This document shows, piece by piece, positions 1 through 9,512 of a stretch of 33,335 bases of DNA. Source of the stretch: a bacterium (GTDB lineage Bacteria; Cyanobacteriota; Vampirovibrionia; Gastranaerophilales; Gastranaerophilaceae); NCBI GenBank assembly GCA_017406505.1, contig JAFQYI010000064.1, positions 1 to 33,335 on the forward strand, read 5' to 3'. A model generated the notes under the pieces. It did no database searches. It worked only from the letters and a program-made list of their open reading frames with translations, and was not told where the DNA came from. Made by a program: the position numbers and the translations under genes. Within the stretch, counting starts at the first letter, position 1; every line of letters starts with the position of its first letter.

Positions 1-1754
1 AGTCCCATATCATCTGCTATACACGTTCCAAATCCTTTTATTGTATTTGTATATAACCATCTTAAACCGTTTTCCTGATATGTTCTTAAATTTCCCTTTA
101 AACCTTCAGGTGGGGTTATTTCTTTAACTTTTGTCAAATCTTTTAAAATATTTGCAAATGCTGAATCATAATCAAATTCATAATCTTTCACATTACCGGA
201 AAGTGCGGCATGTAACAATTCAGCCCTTGTAAGACTTTCTATTGTCGGATTTTTTACCTTGTCTATTAATGCTTTCGCTTCGTCCTGTTCAATAAGAATA
301 TACATATTTTTATATGCTACAAGACCTTTTGAATTTTTTGTCAATTCTTCAAATTCTTCAACCGAAATCTTTTCATCACCTATTGCTATTTTATAATCGA
401 ATTCGAAAATATTTCTCAAATTCATACCATTTGCACCGAAATTTAAAAGTTCTTCAAGGTCTGATTCTCTGCCTGCTTTAACTTTGGCATTAATAGATGC
501 TCTTGGAACAACTATGTTTCCAAAATCTTCAGGCAAGATTAATTCAATACCTGCTTTATTTAAATAATATGCAGTATTTGCCATTACCTTATAAACTTCA
601 TTTACATTTAATTTTAATTTGAAATCATTTTCTTCTTCAAATAAAGCTTCAAGTTCCGGATAATACTTGAGTGCATAATTTAACTGTTTTTCAATGATTG
701 ATGTAACGAAATCTGCCGGTTTATCAAAAATAGTCTTATTGTTTTCGTATAAAACTTCTATAGGTAATATTTCTGATTTATCACCTTCTAGTTTATGTTT
801 GATTGTTACGGTTAATTCAAAATCTTCATCGGTAACTTTTGTTATATTTAAAACAGGTACAATATCATATTTCCCTATATAAATTTCATCAAGCCAATCT
901 GATATAGACATCGCAATATCTGTTGAACGGAAATATCTCTTTTGCTGTAAAGGTTTCACAAAATATACAGATGCTTTTAAATCCTTAAATTTAGATATTT
1001 TTAATCCTATAAATTTGAAAAGAATATAATTTAAATATTTATCAATTAAGTAATCTTTAGTATTTTTTATAGCTGAAAATTTATCAAAATCAAAATCACT
1101 TAATTTTTTTAATGAATTTGTTAATTCATCTGAGAAAGAAAAAAGCTCATATTTGACAGAAAATAGTTTATCTGACATTTCAACTTTAGGAATAAAATAA
1201 AGCTTTTGAATTACTTTTAATACAAATTGAGTAAGGTTGTTAATAGCAATATAGGAATCAGTTAAATCTTCATTGTGTTCTACATCAGAAAAACAAGAAA
1301 AATATTCCCATAAAACATCAAGAGGTATAGAATAACCATACTGTTCTTCACCTTTAATTTCTTTTGTTTTAGCAACAAATCTATATAACGACCCTTTAGA
1401 CTTGAGCCAAAAATCAAAATTATTTTTTGGATATACAAATACCATAGGTTTTTTATTTTCTTCAAAAATATAAAAATCCGTATTCCTTAAAATTGAAACA
1501 GGTTGGTTAAAAGTACCTTCAAAATCATCATCAACAACATCATAAATATTATTAACTGTCATTCTGAAATCTTTTCGTTCCATACCAGAGGGATTTTCCG
1601 TCAAATTACGAAACATTTCCTCTATATTATTTTTTTTAAACGAATATGTATGGTTTTGTTGTTCTACGACTTCTGATTCTTCTTCATCAAGTTCATCTTC
1701 TTCATATTCTTCATCATATTGATCGTATAAAAGTATATTATCTTGTATATCCAT
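1..1754 (-). CDS. SNF2-family helicase, N-terminal part (runs off the left edge)
   Basis: Reading the minus strand from an ATG at 1754 gives an open frame of 584 codons with no stop to the window edge. The protein starts with a very acidic stretch (about residues 8-27, mostly D/E). Residues about 450-520 resemble the helicase-associated domain found just before the ATPase in bacterial SNF2 proteins. The last residues, around 547-584, carry LRTYQENGLRWLY followed by GTCIADDMGL, which is the start of the SNF2 ATPase core up to the Walker A region. The P-loop lysine and the rest of the motor lie outside the window. Such proteins are DNA translocases that remodel nucleoprotein or recycle RNA polymerase (RapA/HepA type); the exact role cannot be told. 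A GAGG ribosome site lies just before the ATG. The gene is transcribed divergently from uvrC. Confidence 0.85.
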   Translation of the reverse strand, partial: MDIQDNILLYDQYDEEYEEDELDEEESEVVEQQNHTYSFKKNNIEEMFRNLTENPSGMERKDFRMTVNNIYDVVDDDFEGTFNQPVSILRNTDFYIFEENKKPMVFVYPKNNFDFWLKSKGSLYRFVAKTKEIKGEEQYGYSIPLDVLWEYFSCFSDVEHNEDLTDSYIAINNLTQFVLKVIQKLYFIPKVEMSDKLFSVKYELFSFSDELTNSLKKLSDFDFDKFSAIKNTKDYLIDKYLNYILFKFIGLKISKFKDLKASVYFVKPLQQKRYFRSTDIAMSISDWLDEIYIGKYDIVPVLNITKVTDEDFELTVTIKHKLEGDKSEILPIEVLYENNKTIFDKPADFVTSIIEKQLNYALKYYPELEALFEEENDFKLKLNVNEVYKVMANTAYYLNKAGIELILPEDFGNIVVPRASINAKVKAGRESDLEELLNFGANGMNLRNIFEFDYKIAIGDEKISVEEFEELTKNSKGLVAYKNMYILIEQDEAKALIDKVKNPTIESLTRAELLHAALSGNVKDYEFDYDSAFANILKDLTKVKEITPPEGLKGNLRTYQENGLRWLYTNTIKGFGTCIADDMG

Positions 1755-1772
1755 TTGTTACCTCAGAACAAT

Positions 1773-1778
1773 ATTATA
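1773..1778 (-). promoter_or_regulatory. Extended -10 promoter for the SNF2 helicase gene
   Basis: On the minus strand the sequence TGTTATAAT lies about 19 bases before the start codon: a perfect TATAAT with the TG of an extended -10. No good -35 is visible. The predicted transcript starts near 1766, giving a short leader that contains the GAGG ribosome site. Confidence 0.55.
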
Positions 1779-1826
1779 ACAGAATAATTTTATAAAAAAA
1801 CATAAAATGAATAATATTATATTTTT

Positions 1827-1854
1827 TTTACAATTGAAAATTTGCAAGGATAAT
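1827..1854 (+). promoter_or_regulatory. Promoter for uvrC
   Basis: TTTACA (1827-1832), a 16-base spacer and GATAAT (1849-1854) each match the sigma-70 boxes at 5 of 6 positions. The start point would be near 1861, so the AAGGA at 1846-1850 lies inside the promoter and not in the mRNA, and uvrC would have a leader of about 16 bases without a ribosome site. Confidence 0.5.
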
Positions 1855-1876
1855 TAAAATGAATTAAAATCTCAAT

Positions 1877-3718
1877 ATGGATACTATTTTAGAACAGTTA
1901 AAATTATTACCTGAAAAACCCGGTTCTTATCGTTTTCTTGATAAAAACGGTACTGTTATTTATGTGGGAAAAGCAAAAAATTTGAAAAAAAGGGTTAATT
2001 CGTACTTCCATAAAAATCACGAATCACCAAAACTTCGTGTTATGGTTCCACAAATAGTTAAAATAGAATTCATAATTACAAATACAGAAACAGAAGCTTT
2101 AATTTTAGAATCACATTTAATTAAAAAATTCAAACCTAAGTATAACGTTTTATTGAAAGATGATAAAAAATATCCATATTTTTTAATAACGAATGAGGAA
2201 TACCCAAGAATATTAATTGTTAGAAAACATAATATAAATATGGAACAAGGAAAATATTTTGGACCATATACCGATTCCGGAGCAATGTATTCAACTTTGG
2301 AACTTATGAAAAAACTTTTTCCTCTAAAGCAGTGTAAATCACCTAAATTCAAAGACAGACCTTGTATTTACTATGATATAAAAAAGTGTTCGGCACCATG
2401 TCAAAAACTTATTTCTTCGGAAGAATATAAAAAAATTCTGTCTAATGTAGAACTTTTTTTATCAGGAAACAGACTTCTTCTTGTAGAAGAATTAAAGAAG
2501 GAAATGCAATATTATTCAGATAAATGCGAATTTGAAAAAGCTGCTAAATTTCGAGATGCATATTTTGATGTAAAAAAAACAATAGAAAAACAAAGAGTTG
2601 TTTATGAAAATACCAATATAAATAGAGATGTTATTTCTATAACTGATAAAGGTGGAATTTGTGCTGTATCTCTTTTGCAGATACGTGATGGAAGATTAAC
2701 AGATAAAAAGGATTTTGAACTTTCTTTAGGAGATTTCAATACAGAAGAAGATTTATCTTATGCATTTTTAGGTGATTATTATTCAAGAACCAATGATATT
2801 CCAAAAGAAATTATTATTCCTACAAAAAATTCTGAATTAAAATCCGTAGAAAATTGGCTTACAGAAATAAAAGGTTCAAAAGTTAAAATTACAACAAAAA
2901 TTACAGATTCAATTATTGATATTGTTGAATTAGCGAATAAAAATTCTGAATTTTTTTATGAAAAATTAAAGCTGTCTAAAATGAAACAAATATCTGAAGA
3001 TTATAATAAAGTTGGTGCATATATCTGTGAAAAACTTAGCCTTGAAAGATTTCCTCATAGAGTTGAATGCTATGATATTTCACATATTCAAGGAACCAAT
3101 ACGGTTGCCTCTATGGTAGTTTTTATAAACGGACTTCCTGCAAAATCTGAATATCGAAAATTTAAAATCAAAACAGTTGAAAACGGAAAACCAGATGATT
3201 TTCAATCTATGAAAGAAGTTTTATCAAGGAGATTGGCAAAATTAAGTGATAGAAATTATCCGGATTTAATAATCATTGATGGAGGAAAAGGACAGCTTTC
3301 CAGCGTAATGCAAATTGTGAGAGATATGGGTATTACAGATATAAACTTTGTATCTTTAGCTAAACGAGAAGAAGAAATTTTTGTTCCTAATAAATCTAAA
3401 CCGATTATTTTTTCTAAAAATTCAGAACAATTATACTTCTTTCAACGAATAAGAGATGAAGCACATAGATTTGCCATAACTTTTCACAGACAATTACGAC
3501 AAAAATCGTCATTAGAATCAGTTTTAGACAATATAAAAGGTCTATCAGAAAAAAGTAAAAAAGTTATTAGAAAGAATTTTAAAGATGTAAAAAAAATATC
3601 ACTTTTAACATTGCCTGAAATAGCTTTACTTCTGCCTCCATCACAAGCTCAAAGAGTATATAAAGCTTTTAGAGATAAAAGTGATGATTTGATTGACAGT
3701 AGGAACAAGACAGAGTAA
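1877..3718 (+). CDS. uvrC: Excinuclease ABC subunit C
   Basis: This is the dual-incision nuclease of nucleotide excision repair, recruited by UvrB at damaged DNA. At 613 residues it has the normal length and all parts. The N-terminal GIY-YIG nuclease has GSY at 16-18 and YVG at 29-31. A cysteine cluster (CSAPC) follows near residue 170, and a UVR helix that binds UvrB (centred on CEFEKAAKFRD) near 215. The C-terminal RNase H-like nuclease has the YDISHIQG, IIIDGGKGQL and DEAHRFAITFHR motifs, and a tandem helix-hairpin-helix closes the protein. The start is ATG 1877; an ATG at 1859 is in frame but is followed at once by a stop. No ribosome site lies at the right distance. It leads a probable operon with the radical SAM and GH57 genes. 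Confidence 0.97.
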   Translation: MDTILEQLKLLPEKPGSYRFLDKNGTVIYVGKAKNLKKRVNSYFHKNHESPKLRVMVPQIVKIEFIITNTETEALILESHLIKKFKPKYNVLLKDDKKYPYFLITNEEYPRILIVRKHNINMEQGKYFGPYTDSGAMYSTLELMKKLFPLKQCKSPKFKDRPCIYYDIKKCSAPCQKLISSEEYKKILSNVELFLSGNRLLLVEELKKEMQYYSDKCEFEKAAKFRDAYFDVKKTIEKQRVVYENTNINRDVISITDKGGICAVSLLQIRDGRLTDKKDFELSLGDFNTEEDLSYAFLGDYYSRTNDIPKEIIIPTKNSELKSVENWLTEIKGSKVKITTKITDSIIDIVELANKNSEFFYEKLKLSKMKQISEDYNKVGAYICEKLSLERFPHRVECYDISHIQGTNTVASMVVFINGLPAKSEYRKFKIKTVENGKPDDFQSMKEVLSRRLAKLSDRNYPDLIIIDGGKGQLSSVMQIVRDMGITDINFVSLAKREEEIFVPNKSKPIIFSKNSEQLYFFQRIRDEAHRFAITFHRQLRQKSSLESVLDNIKGLSEKSKKVIRKNFKDVKKISLLTLPEIALLLPPSQAQRVYKAFRDKSDDLIDSRNKTE

Positions 3719-3741
3719 CATATTCTTAATGAGGTATGAAA

Positions 3742-4833
3742 ATGAGTCAAAAATTGCCGTCTAAACCACAAATGCTAACATTAGACATTACTGACAGATG
3801 TCAAATGCAATGTCAAACTTGTTCTAAATGGCAAGTATCTGCTGATGTTCGCCATAAAGAACTTTCAACTGAACAGTGGAAAGAAGTATTACGAGAATTA
3901 AGACAATGGCTTGGAAATGGTTTTTGGATTTGTTTTTCAGGTGGTGAACCATTTTTAAGACCTGATATTTTTGAACTTACAGATTATGCTACTTCTCTTG
4001 GATTCAAAGTTTCATCTATGAGCAATGGTTTTTCAATAGAACAGATGGTTGATAATATTATTGATTCCAAATTTGAAAGTTTGAATATTTCGTTAAATTC
4101 AATTATTGATAAAAATATACATGATACTTCAAGAGGTAGAGAAGGAAGTGCTCAAAAGATTTTTGATGTAATCTGGCAAATTATGCATAATAAAAAAGGT
4201 AGAAATGATAATTTAAGTATCAATCTTGCAACAATTATGTTTCCTGATAACTTAGATGAAATTATTCCACTTGTTGAATATGCAACAAAAAATCATCTGA
4301 AACATATTATGTTTCAGTTAATTGAAGATTTTAATTCTTTTCATGCTTATGCTGAAAAAGACGGTTTAGATACAGATAATTATAAAATTCCACAAGAATA
4401 TAAAAAAACAATACAAAGCATGGCTGAAAAAGCTATACCGATAATTGACCATCTTGTTGAAATGAAACGAGCAGGTCATTCTATAGCAAACAGTTACGAA
4501 CAGCTTGAAGCATATAAAATATTTTTTAATAATCCGGAAGATATTGTAACAGCAATTAAATGTGATGTAGGTTCAACAAATTTTGCAGTTGATCCATACG
4601 GAGATGTTAGATTGTGCTTTAACATGAAACCAATCGGTTCGATATTGGAAAAATCTCCTGAAGAACTTTGGAATAGTGTAGAAGCTTCACAATGCAGACA
4701 TAAAGTTCATACTTGTAAAATGTGCTGTCGTTTGATAAATTGTAATTTTAAAGCTAATTTTACTAATTTTAATAAATCATTTTTAGTAAGATTAAAAAAT
4801 AAAATTATTAAATTATTAACAAAAAAATTATAG
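3742..4833 (+). CDS. Radical SAM protein with cysteine-rich (SPASM/twitch-like) C-terminus
   Basis: Radical SAM enzymes cleave S-adenosylmethionine with a [4Fe-4S] cluster to start radical chemistry. The cluster motif is CQMQCQTC (Cys 20, 24 and 27 from the chosen start) and the SAM-binding GGEP is at 67-70. The C-terminal third carries at least seven more cysteines in a CDVG, RLCF, QCR, CKMCC and INC pattern, which would suit one or two auxiliary clusters of the SPASM/twitch type. The tail after it is basic and lysine-rich. I chose the second ATG (3742) because GAGG at 3730-3733 is eight bases from it but only two from the ATG at 3736. It lies 23 bases after uvrC and 45 before GH57. The substrate is unknown; a peptide or glycan-linked modification is possible. 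The family call is firm, the role is not. Confidence 0.85.
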   Translation: MSQKLPSKPQMLTLDITDRCQMQCQTCSKWQVSADVRHKELSTEQWKEVLRELRQWLGNGFWICFSGGEPFLRPDIFELTDYATSLGFKVSSMSNGFSIEQMVDNIIDSKFESLNISLNSIIDKNIHDTSRGREGSAQKIFDVIWQIMHNKKGRNDNLSINLATIMFPDNLDEIIPLVEYATKNHLKHIMFQLIEDFNSFHAYAEKDGLDTDNYKIPQEYKKTIQSMAEKAIPIIDHLVEMKRAGHSIANSYEQLEAYKIFFNNPEDIVTAIKCDVGSTNFAVDPYGDVRLCFNMKPIGSILEKSPEELWNSVEASQCRHKVHTCKMCCRLINCNFKANFTNFNKSFLVRLKNKIIKLLTKKL

Positions 4834-4878
4834 GTAATAATTGTTGTAAATAAACATTTTCAAAAAGAGGTTAAGTCT

Positions 4879-7143
4879 ATGAAAAAATTGTCTTTGGCAT
4901 TTGTTTGGCACTTACATCAACCAAATTATCGTTCTTCTGATGATGATGTAATGCTAATGCCCTGGACAAGATTGAATGCTGTTCAAACTTATTCCGGAAT
5001 GCTTGATTATTTGGATAAATTTCCAAATTTAAAACTTAATTTTGATATATCACCTGTTCTTCTTGATGCTATACAAGGATATGCTGATGGTTCCATAACG
5101 GATATTCATTCAAATTTAACTTTGACACCTGTTGAGGATTTATCGCAAGATGATATGGAGTTTATTTTAAATTACTTTTTCTCTTTAGATTACAATCGAC
5201 ATATATCGAAGTATCCTCGTTATGTTGATTTATATAAAAGAAGATTTGCAAAAGAAGAACTTGATATTGATGATTTTTCTATGTCCGGATATTCGGATAT
5301 AATGACTCTTTTCAATCTTGTATGGTTTACAAAAGAACAATTAGAACAATATCCGGAAGTTGCTGAAATTGCAAAAAAAGGAAAACATTATACTAATAAA
5401 CATCGTGAAACTTTACTTAATGTTCAGAAAAAAATAATAAGTAACATAATTCCAAAATTTAAAAAATATCTTTATGAGGATAAAATAGAAATTTTAACTT
5501 GTCCATATTATCACCCAATATTGCCAATATTAGCGAATATGGATTCAGCAAAAGAATTTTCATTAAGAAATCCATTACCCGGAAGTGATATAAAAATGCC
5601 TGATAGTACAAAAATACAAATTGAAAAAGGCTTAGAAAGAACTGAGGAAATATTTGGAGTAAGACCAAAAGGAATTTGGGCACCCGAACAATGTATTAGC
5701 AATGAAGTAGTAAATATGATGGCAGATTTGGGTTTAAAGTGGACAATTTCTGATGAAACGGTTTTATCTGATACTTTAAATAAAGAGTTTATAAGAGATT
5801 TTAATGGATTTCATCAAGATCCTTATGAATTATGTGAAACATATTCAATTAACTTTAATTCCCAAAATTTTAATATAATTTTCCGAGATTCAGTTCTTCC
5901 GACGCTGATAGCACTAGAATATGTAAATTATGATGCAAAAACTGCTGCAAAAGATTTATATGACAGAATAAAGGTTGTATATAATAAGTTGCAAAATGCA
6001 CCTTGTAACAGTCATTTGCTTACTATTGCAATGGATGGTGAAAATGCTTGGCATAATTATCCTGATGGTGGTGTTGAATTTTTAAGTGAAATATACAAGT
6101 TAATATCTGAAGATAAAACACTTGAAACAGTAAAAATAAGTGATTACATTGAAAAAATCGATCATGTTCATCATATAGAAAATATTAAAACAGGTTCGGG
6201 TATAAAAAAAGATTTTAGATTTTGGACGGCAGAACCTGTAAAAAATATGGCTTGGAGATACTTGTTTAATGCTTATGAAAATTTAAAAATTTTTGAAAAA
6301 GAAGAAAATGTAGACCAAGAAAAAATAAAACAGGCATACGAACATTTATATAATGCTCAAGGTAGTGATTGGTTCTGGTGGTTTGGAGAGCCAAATGATT
6401 CAGGTCAGGATCATTTATTTGATTATTTATTTAGAGAACATCTTAAAAGTATTTATACTACATTAAATAAAGGTATTCCTGATTATTTGAATGAACCATT
6501 GGCATCGTTTACAGGGAAACCTTCAAGAATACCAAAAGGCTTAATATCACCATCTTTAAAAGGTAAATCCGATTATGAAGATGAATGGAAAAATGCAGGC
6601 TGCATAGATATTCCAACATCTCCTTTAACAAATGAAAATAAATTATTTAACAAAATTTATTTTGGTTCTGACTATGATAATTTATATTTTTTGTTTGACG
6701 TAAACCAGTATATATATAATTTTAATACTGAAAATGAGCCGATTTATCAAGTATATGTTTATATCAGAACAAATAATGATAAAAATCAATATACGGCACC
6801 TGTAAGACCTTTAAATAAAACTGAAAATGTATGTAATCTTTTAAAAAATTCTTATACATACGAAATAAAATTAACTTTTATGAAAGATAAGAATTTTCCA
6901 TTATTTTTTTCTAATGCAATAAAAAATAACCTTTGGTCAATAATTAAAAATCATTCTGTTGAATATGTTCACGAAGATGTTATTGAAATGAAGATTCCAT
7001 TTGATGATTTACAAATTCAAGCAGGTGAAAAAATTGATTTCTTTATAATTAACGGAACTTTTGGAAAAATAGAAAATATTTATCCACAAGACTTATGGCT
7101 GACTATAAAACGCCCCGAAAGACAATTTTCTCCAACTAATTAA
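4879..7143 (+). CDS. Glycoside hydrolase family 57 protein with C-terminal glucodextranase-type domain
   Basis: GH57 enzymes act on alpha-glucans (amylases, branching enzymes, 4-alpha-glucanotransferases) with a retaining mechanism. The family hallmark HLHQP is at residues 11-15. The presumed nucleophile is Glu270 in GIWAPEQCIS and the presumed acid/base Asp386 in IAMDGENAW. A helical part with DWFWWFGEPNDSGQ follows near 500. Residues about 570-750 form a beta-rich domain (IYFGSDYDNLYFLFDV, VYVYIRTNN) like the C-terminal domain of glucodextranase. There is no signal peptide, so it is probably cytosolic and acts on a storage glucan. An AGAGG ribosome site precedes ATG 4879. Its stop overlaps the end of the opposite-strand glycosyltransferase by eight bases, leaving no room for a terminator. 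Exact activity cannot be fixed from sequence alone. Confidence 0.9.
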   Translation: MKKLSLAFVWHLHQPNYRSSDDDVMLMPWTRLNAVQTYSGMLDYLDKFPNLKLNFDISPVLLDAIQGYADGSITDIHSNLTLTPVEDLSQDDMEFILNYFFSLDYNRHISKYPRYVDLYKRRFAKEELDIDDFSMSGYSDIMTLFNLVWFTKEQLEQYPEVAEIAKKGKHYTNKHRETLLNVQKKIISNIIPKFKKYLYEDKIEILTCPYYHPILPILANMDSAKEFSLRNPLPGSDIKMPDSTKIQIEKGLERTEEIFGVRPKGIWAPEQCISNEVVNMMADLGLKWTISDETVLSDTLNKEFIRDFNGFHQDPYELCETYSINFNSQNFNIIFRDSVLPTLIALEYVNYDAKTAAKDLYDRIKVVYNKLQNAPCNSHLLTIAMDGENAWHNYPDGGVEFLSEIYKLISEDKTLETVKISDYIEKIDHVHHIENIKTGSGIKKDFRFWTAEPVKNMAWRYLFNAYENLKIFEKEENVDQEKIKQAYEHLYNAQGSDWFWWFGEPNDSGQDHLFDYLFREHLKSIYTTLNKGIPDYLNEPLASFTGKPSRIPKGLISPSLKGKSDYEDEWKNAGCIDIPTSPLTNENKLFNKIYFGSDYDNLYFLFDVNQYIYNFNTENEPIYQVYVYIRTNNDKNQYTAPVRPLNKTENVCNLLKNSYTYEIKLTFMKDKNFPLFFSNAIKNNLWSIIKNHSVEYVHEDVIEMKIPFDDLQIQAGEKIDFFIINGTFGKIENIYPQDLWLTIKRPERQFSPTN

Positions 7144-8089
7144 GTTCTTTATCTATAATATATCTGGGTCTTGATTTGACTTCTGTAAATATTTGACCTA
7201 GATATTCGCCAATGATACCAATACTAAGTATTTGAATACCACCAATAAAAGAAACAGCAGCAACTATAGTTGCCCAACCCGGAACACTTAAATTAAATAT
7301 TTTTTCAAAAACGGCACTCATTCCAAGCAAAAAAGCAAAAAATGAAATCAAAATTCCTGTAAATGTTACCAGTCTTAAAGGAACAGTACTAAATGAAGTG
7401 ATACCTTGAACAGCAAGTGAAAATAAATCAAATAAAGAAAATTTTGAAACTCCTGCCATACGTTTTTTTACGTCATAATAAACAATTGCCGGATTATTTC
7501 CCATTTCTTGAAAAATACCTCGCAAAAATATGTTATGTTCACCGTATTCATTCAAAATATTAACTAATCTTTTACTCACAAGACGATATTCAGAATGATT
7601 AGGACAAGTTTTAGCACCAAGTACATTCATCAATTTATAAAAACCAATAGCACAAATTTTCTTTAAAAATGAATCATCATTTCTTTCATTTTTAACACCA
7701 TAAACAAGTTCATGACCTTCATTATATTTTTCAATAAATTCTTCAATTTTATTTTCATCTTGTTGTAAATCTGCATCAATTGTGATGCAACAATCAAAAT
7801 CAAATTTTTTTAATTCTAAAAGTCCGGCTAATATTGCTTTTTGATTTCCAAAGTTTTTAATAAAAGATATAGCTTTTACTTTTTGGGGATATTGAGAATG
7901 CAAATCACATATTATTTGAAAAGTTTTATCTTTACTGCCGTCATCTACTAAAAACAGAAAACTTTTTGAAGAAATTTTTTCTTTTTGTTCAAGCTCATTT
8001 AAAACTTCAAGCAGTCTTTCAATTGTATTTTTCAAGACATCTTCTTCATTATAACAAGGAACTACTAAAGATAAAATTGGTAATATCAT
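7136..8089 (-). CDS. Family 2 glycosyltransferase, DPM1/GtrB-like, with two C-terminal membrane helices
   Basis: The GT-A fold motifs are present: LVVPCYNEED near the start, DDGSKDKT at about 49-56 and the metal-binding DAD of DADLQQD at 105-107. Two hydrophobic segments between about residues 235 and 300 are typical of the GtrB/ArnC/DPM1 group, which transfers a sugar from a nucleotide donor to polyprenyl phosphate on the inner face of the membrane. I start it at ATG 8089 (317 residues), with GGGGAAAGAG just before it; a TTG five codons upstream (8104) is open but has no better signal. It converges with GH57 and overlaps it by eight bases. The gene downstream on the same strand end is therefore none; upstream is the symporter, 63 bases away. 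The lipid-linked sugar product is unknown. Confidence 0.88.
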   Translation of the reverse strand: MILPILSLVVPCYNEEDVLKNTIERLLEVLNELEQKEKISSKSFLFLVDDGSKDKTFQIICDLHSQYPQKVKAISFIKNFGNQKAILAGLLELKKFDFDCCITIDADLQQDENKIEEFIEKYNEGHELVYGVKNERNDDSFLKKICAIGFYKLMNVLGAKTCPNHSEYRLVSKRLVNILNEYGEHNIFLRGIFQEMGNNPAIVYYDVKKRMAGVSKFSLFDLFSLAVQGITSFSTVPLRLVTFTGILISFFAFLLGMSAVFEKIFNLSVPGWATIVAAVSFIGGIQILSIGIIGEYLGQIFTEVKSRPRYIIDKELN

Positions 8090-8152
8090 TTTCTCTTTCC
8101 CCAAAATACATCAATAACATAATAAAATAAATTTATGTTTTATGCAAATAAA

Positions 8153-9493
8153 TTATACCACTTTTTTATTTCTATCAGCTCGTTGTTTTAAAAGTCTTTT
8201 GTATTTAATCAATCCTAATGGTCTAAATTTTGGAGAAGTTAAACCTGTATATTTTTTATTTTTGTCATAATTAAATTCATTTTCCCAACAAGCAACAACA
8301 ACAGTTGCAACACAATTTCCAATAAGATTTACCGTAGTTCTTCCCATATCAAGAATTTGGTCAATACCAAGTAAAATTGCAACCCCGATAAGAGGATAAT
8401 TAAAGCTTGTTAAAACACCTGCTAAAACAACAAGTGTAACTCTTGGAATACCTGCCATACCTTTACTTGTAACCATTAGAACAAGCATAATCATCAATTG
8501 TTGAGTGAGAGGTAATTCAATACCTCCAATTTGAGTTGCAAATAAAACAGCTAAAGATAAATATAGCGTACTTCCGTCCATGTTAAATGTATATCCTGTG
8601 GGCATAACAAAACCTACAATATTTTTCGGAACACCAAAATCTTCCATAATTTTCATAGCTTTAGGCAATGCAGCTTCTGATGTTGCTGTAGTAAATGCGA
8701 GTAAAGCAGGTTCTCTTAATGCATTTATTAACCCTATAAAAGATACATTACAAATTCTGCAAACAACAGTTAATACAAAAAGTAAAAATATAAATAAAGA
8801 GAAATATAATGCAAAAATTATTTTTGCATAAATAACCATAATTCCAAGACCATTTGTTGCAATTGTATGAGCAATAGCACCAAAAACGCCCATAGGAGCA
8901 AATAACATCACTATTTCTGTAAATTTGAACATAATATCACTCATTGACTGTAATACATCAAGAACAGGCTTTGCTTTTTGACCTATAGCACATACAGCAA
9001 TTGAAAAGAATATAGCAAATACAGCAATTTGAAGTAAGTCCCCTGAAGCCATTGCATCAACAATGCTGGTAGGAAACGCATGAACAAAAATATGAGAAAT
9101 AATATCCCAAGTACTTCCACCCACATCAGTTTGAGCCATACCTGAAACCATATCCATTGCTTCTTGTGCAGGTTGTGTCATGTTTGAAAATCCAACACCG
9201 GGTTTAAAAATGTGACCTGAAAAAAGTCCTATAAACAGGGCTATTGTTGTAACAATTTCAAAATAGATTATAGTTTTTAATCCCAACCGTCCCAAAGACC
9301 TAATGTTTCCATGTCCTGCTATCCCTGTAACTAACACAGAAAATAACAATGGTGCTATTATCATTTTTATCATATTTAAAAACACTTTTGCCAATGGCTG
9401 CATTTTAGATCCTATTTCAGGAAACAACCAGCCGACAAAAATACCGGCTATTAGTGCTATAAATATCATTAATGTTAATTTTGAATTTTTCAA
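8153..9493 (-). CDS. Dicarboxylate/acidic amino acid:cation symporter (DAACS family)
   Basis: A polytopic membrane protein of 446 residues in the GltP/DctA/GltPh family, importing acidic amino acids or C4-dicarboxylates with H+ or Na+. The YTFNMDGST motif and the C-terminal GIDQILDMGRTTVN motif are clear. Aligned by eye to GltPh, Asp378, Asp382, Arg385 and Asn389 match its D390, D394, R397 and N401. This keeps the Asp that contacts the amino group and the Arg that contacts the side-chain carboxylate, so aspartate or glutamate is the likely substrate. Asn393 stands where GltPh has the sodium-site D405. The start codon appears to be TTG: no ATG or GTG is available in frame upstream before a stop, and translation from the TTG gives the usual N-terminus. 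The cytosolic tail is basic. Confidence 0.92.
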   Translation of the reverse strand: MKNSKLTLMIFIALIAGIFVGWLFPEIGSKMQPLAKVFLNMIKMIIAPLLFSVLVTGIAGHGNIRSLGRLGLKTIIYFEIVTTIALFIGLFSGHIFKPGVGFSNMTQPAQEAMDMVSGMAQTDVGGSTWDIISHIFVHAFPTSIVDAMASGDLLQIAVFAIFFSIAVCAIGQKAKPVLDVLQSMSDIMFKFTEIVMLFAPMGVFGAIAHTIATNGLGIMVIYAKIIFALYFSLFIFLLFVLTVVCRICNVSFIGLINALREPALLAFTTATSEAALPKAMKIMEDFGVPKNIVGFVMPTGYTFNMDGSTLYLSLAVLFATQIGGIELPLTQQLMIMLVLMVTSKGMAGIPRVTLVVLAGVLTSFNYPLIGVAILLGIDQILDMGRTTVNLIGNCVATVVVACWENEFNYDKNKKYTGLTSPKFRPLGLIKYKRLLKQRADRNKKVV

Positions 9494-9512
9494 GTTATCA
9501 CACCCATATTCA

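Noticed and set aside
1859-1867. A two-codon frame (Met-Asn-stop) with AAGGA upstream, as a leader peptide of uvrC
   Set aside because: The predicted transcript starts at about 1861, within this ATG, so it is probably not in the mRNA.
7136-7143. Eight-base overlap of GH57 and glycosyltransferase ends as a sign of error
   Set aside because: Both frames end with intact conserved length; short tail-to-tail overlaps are normal in compact genomes.
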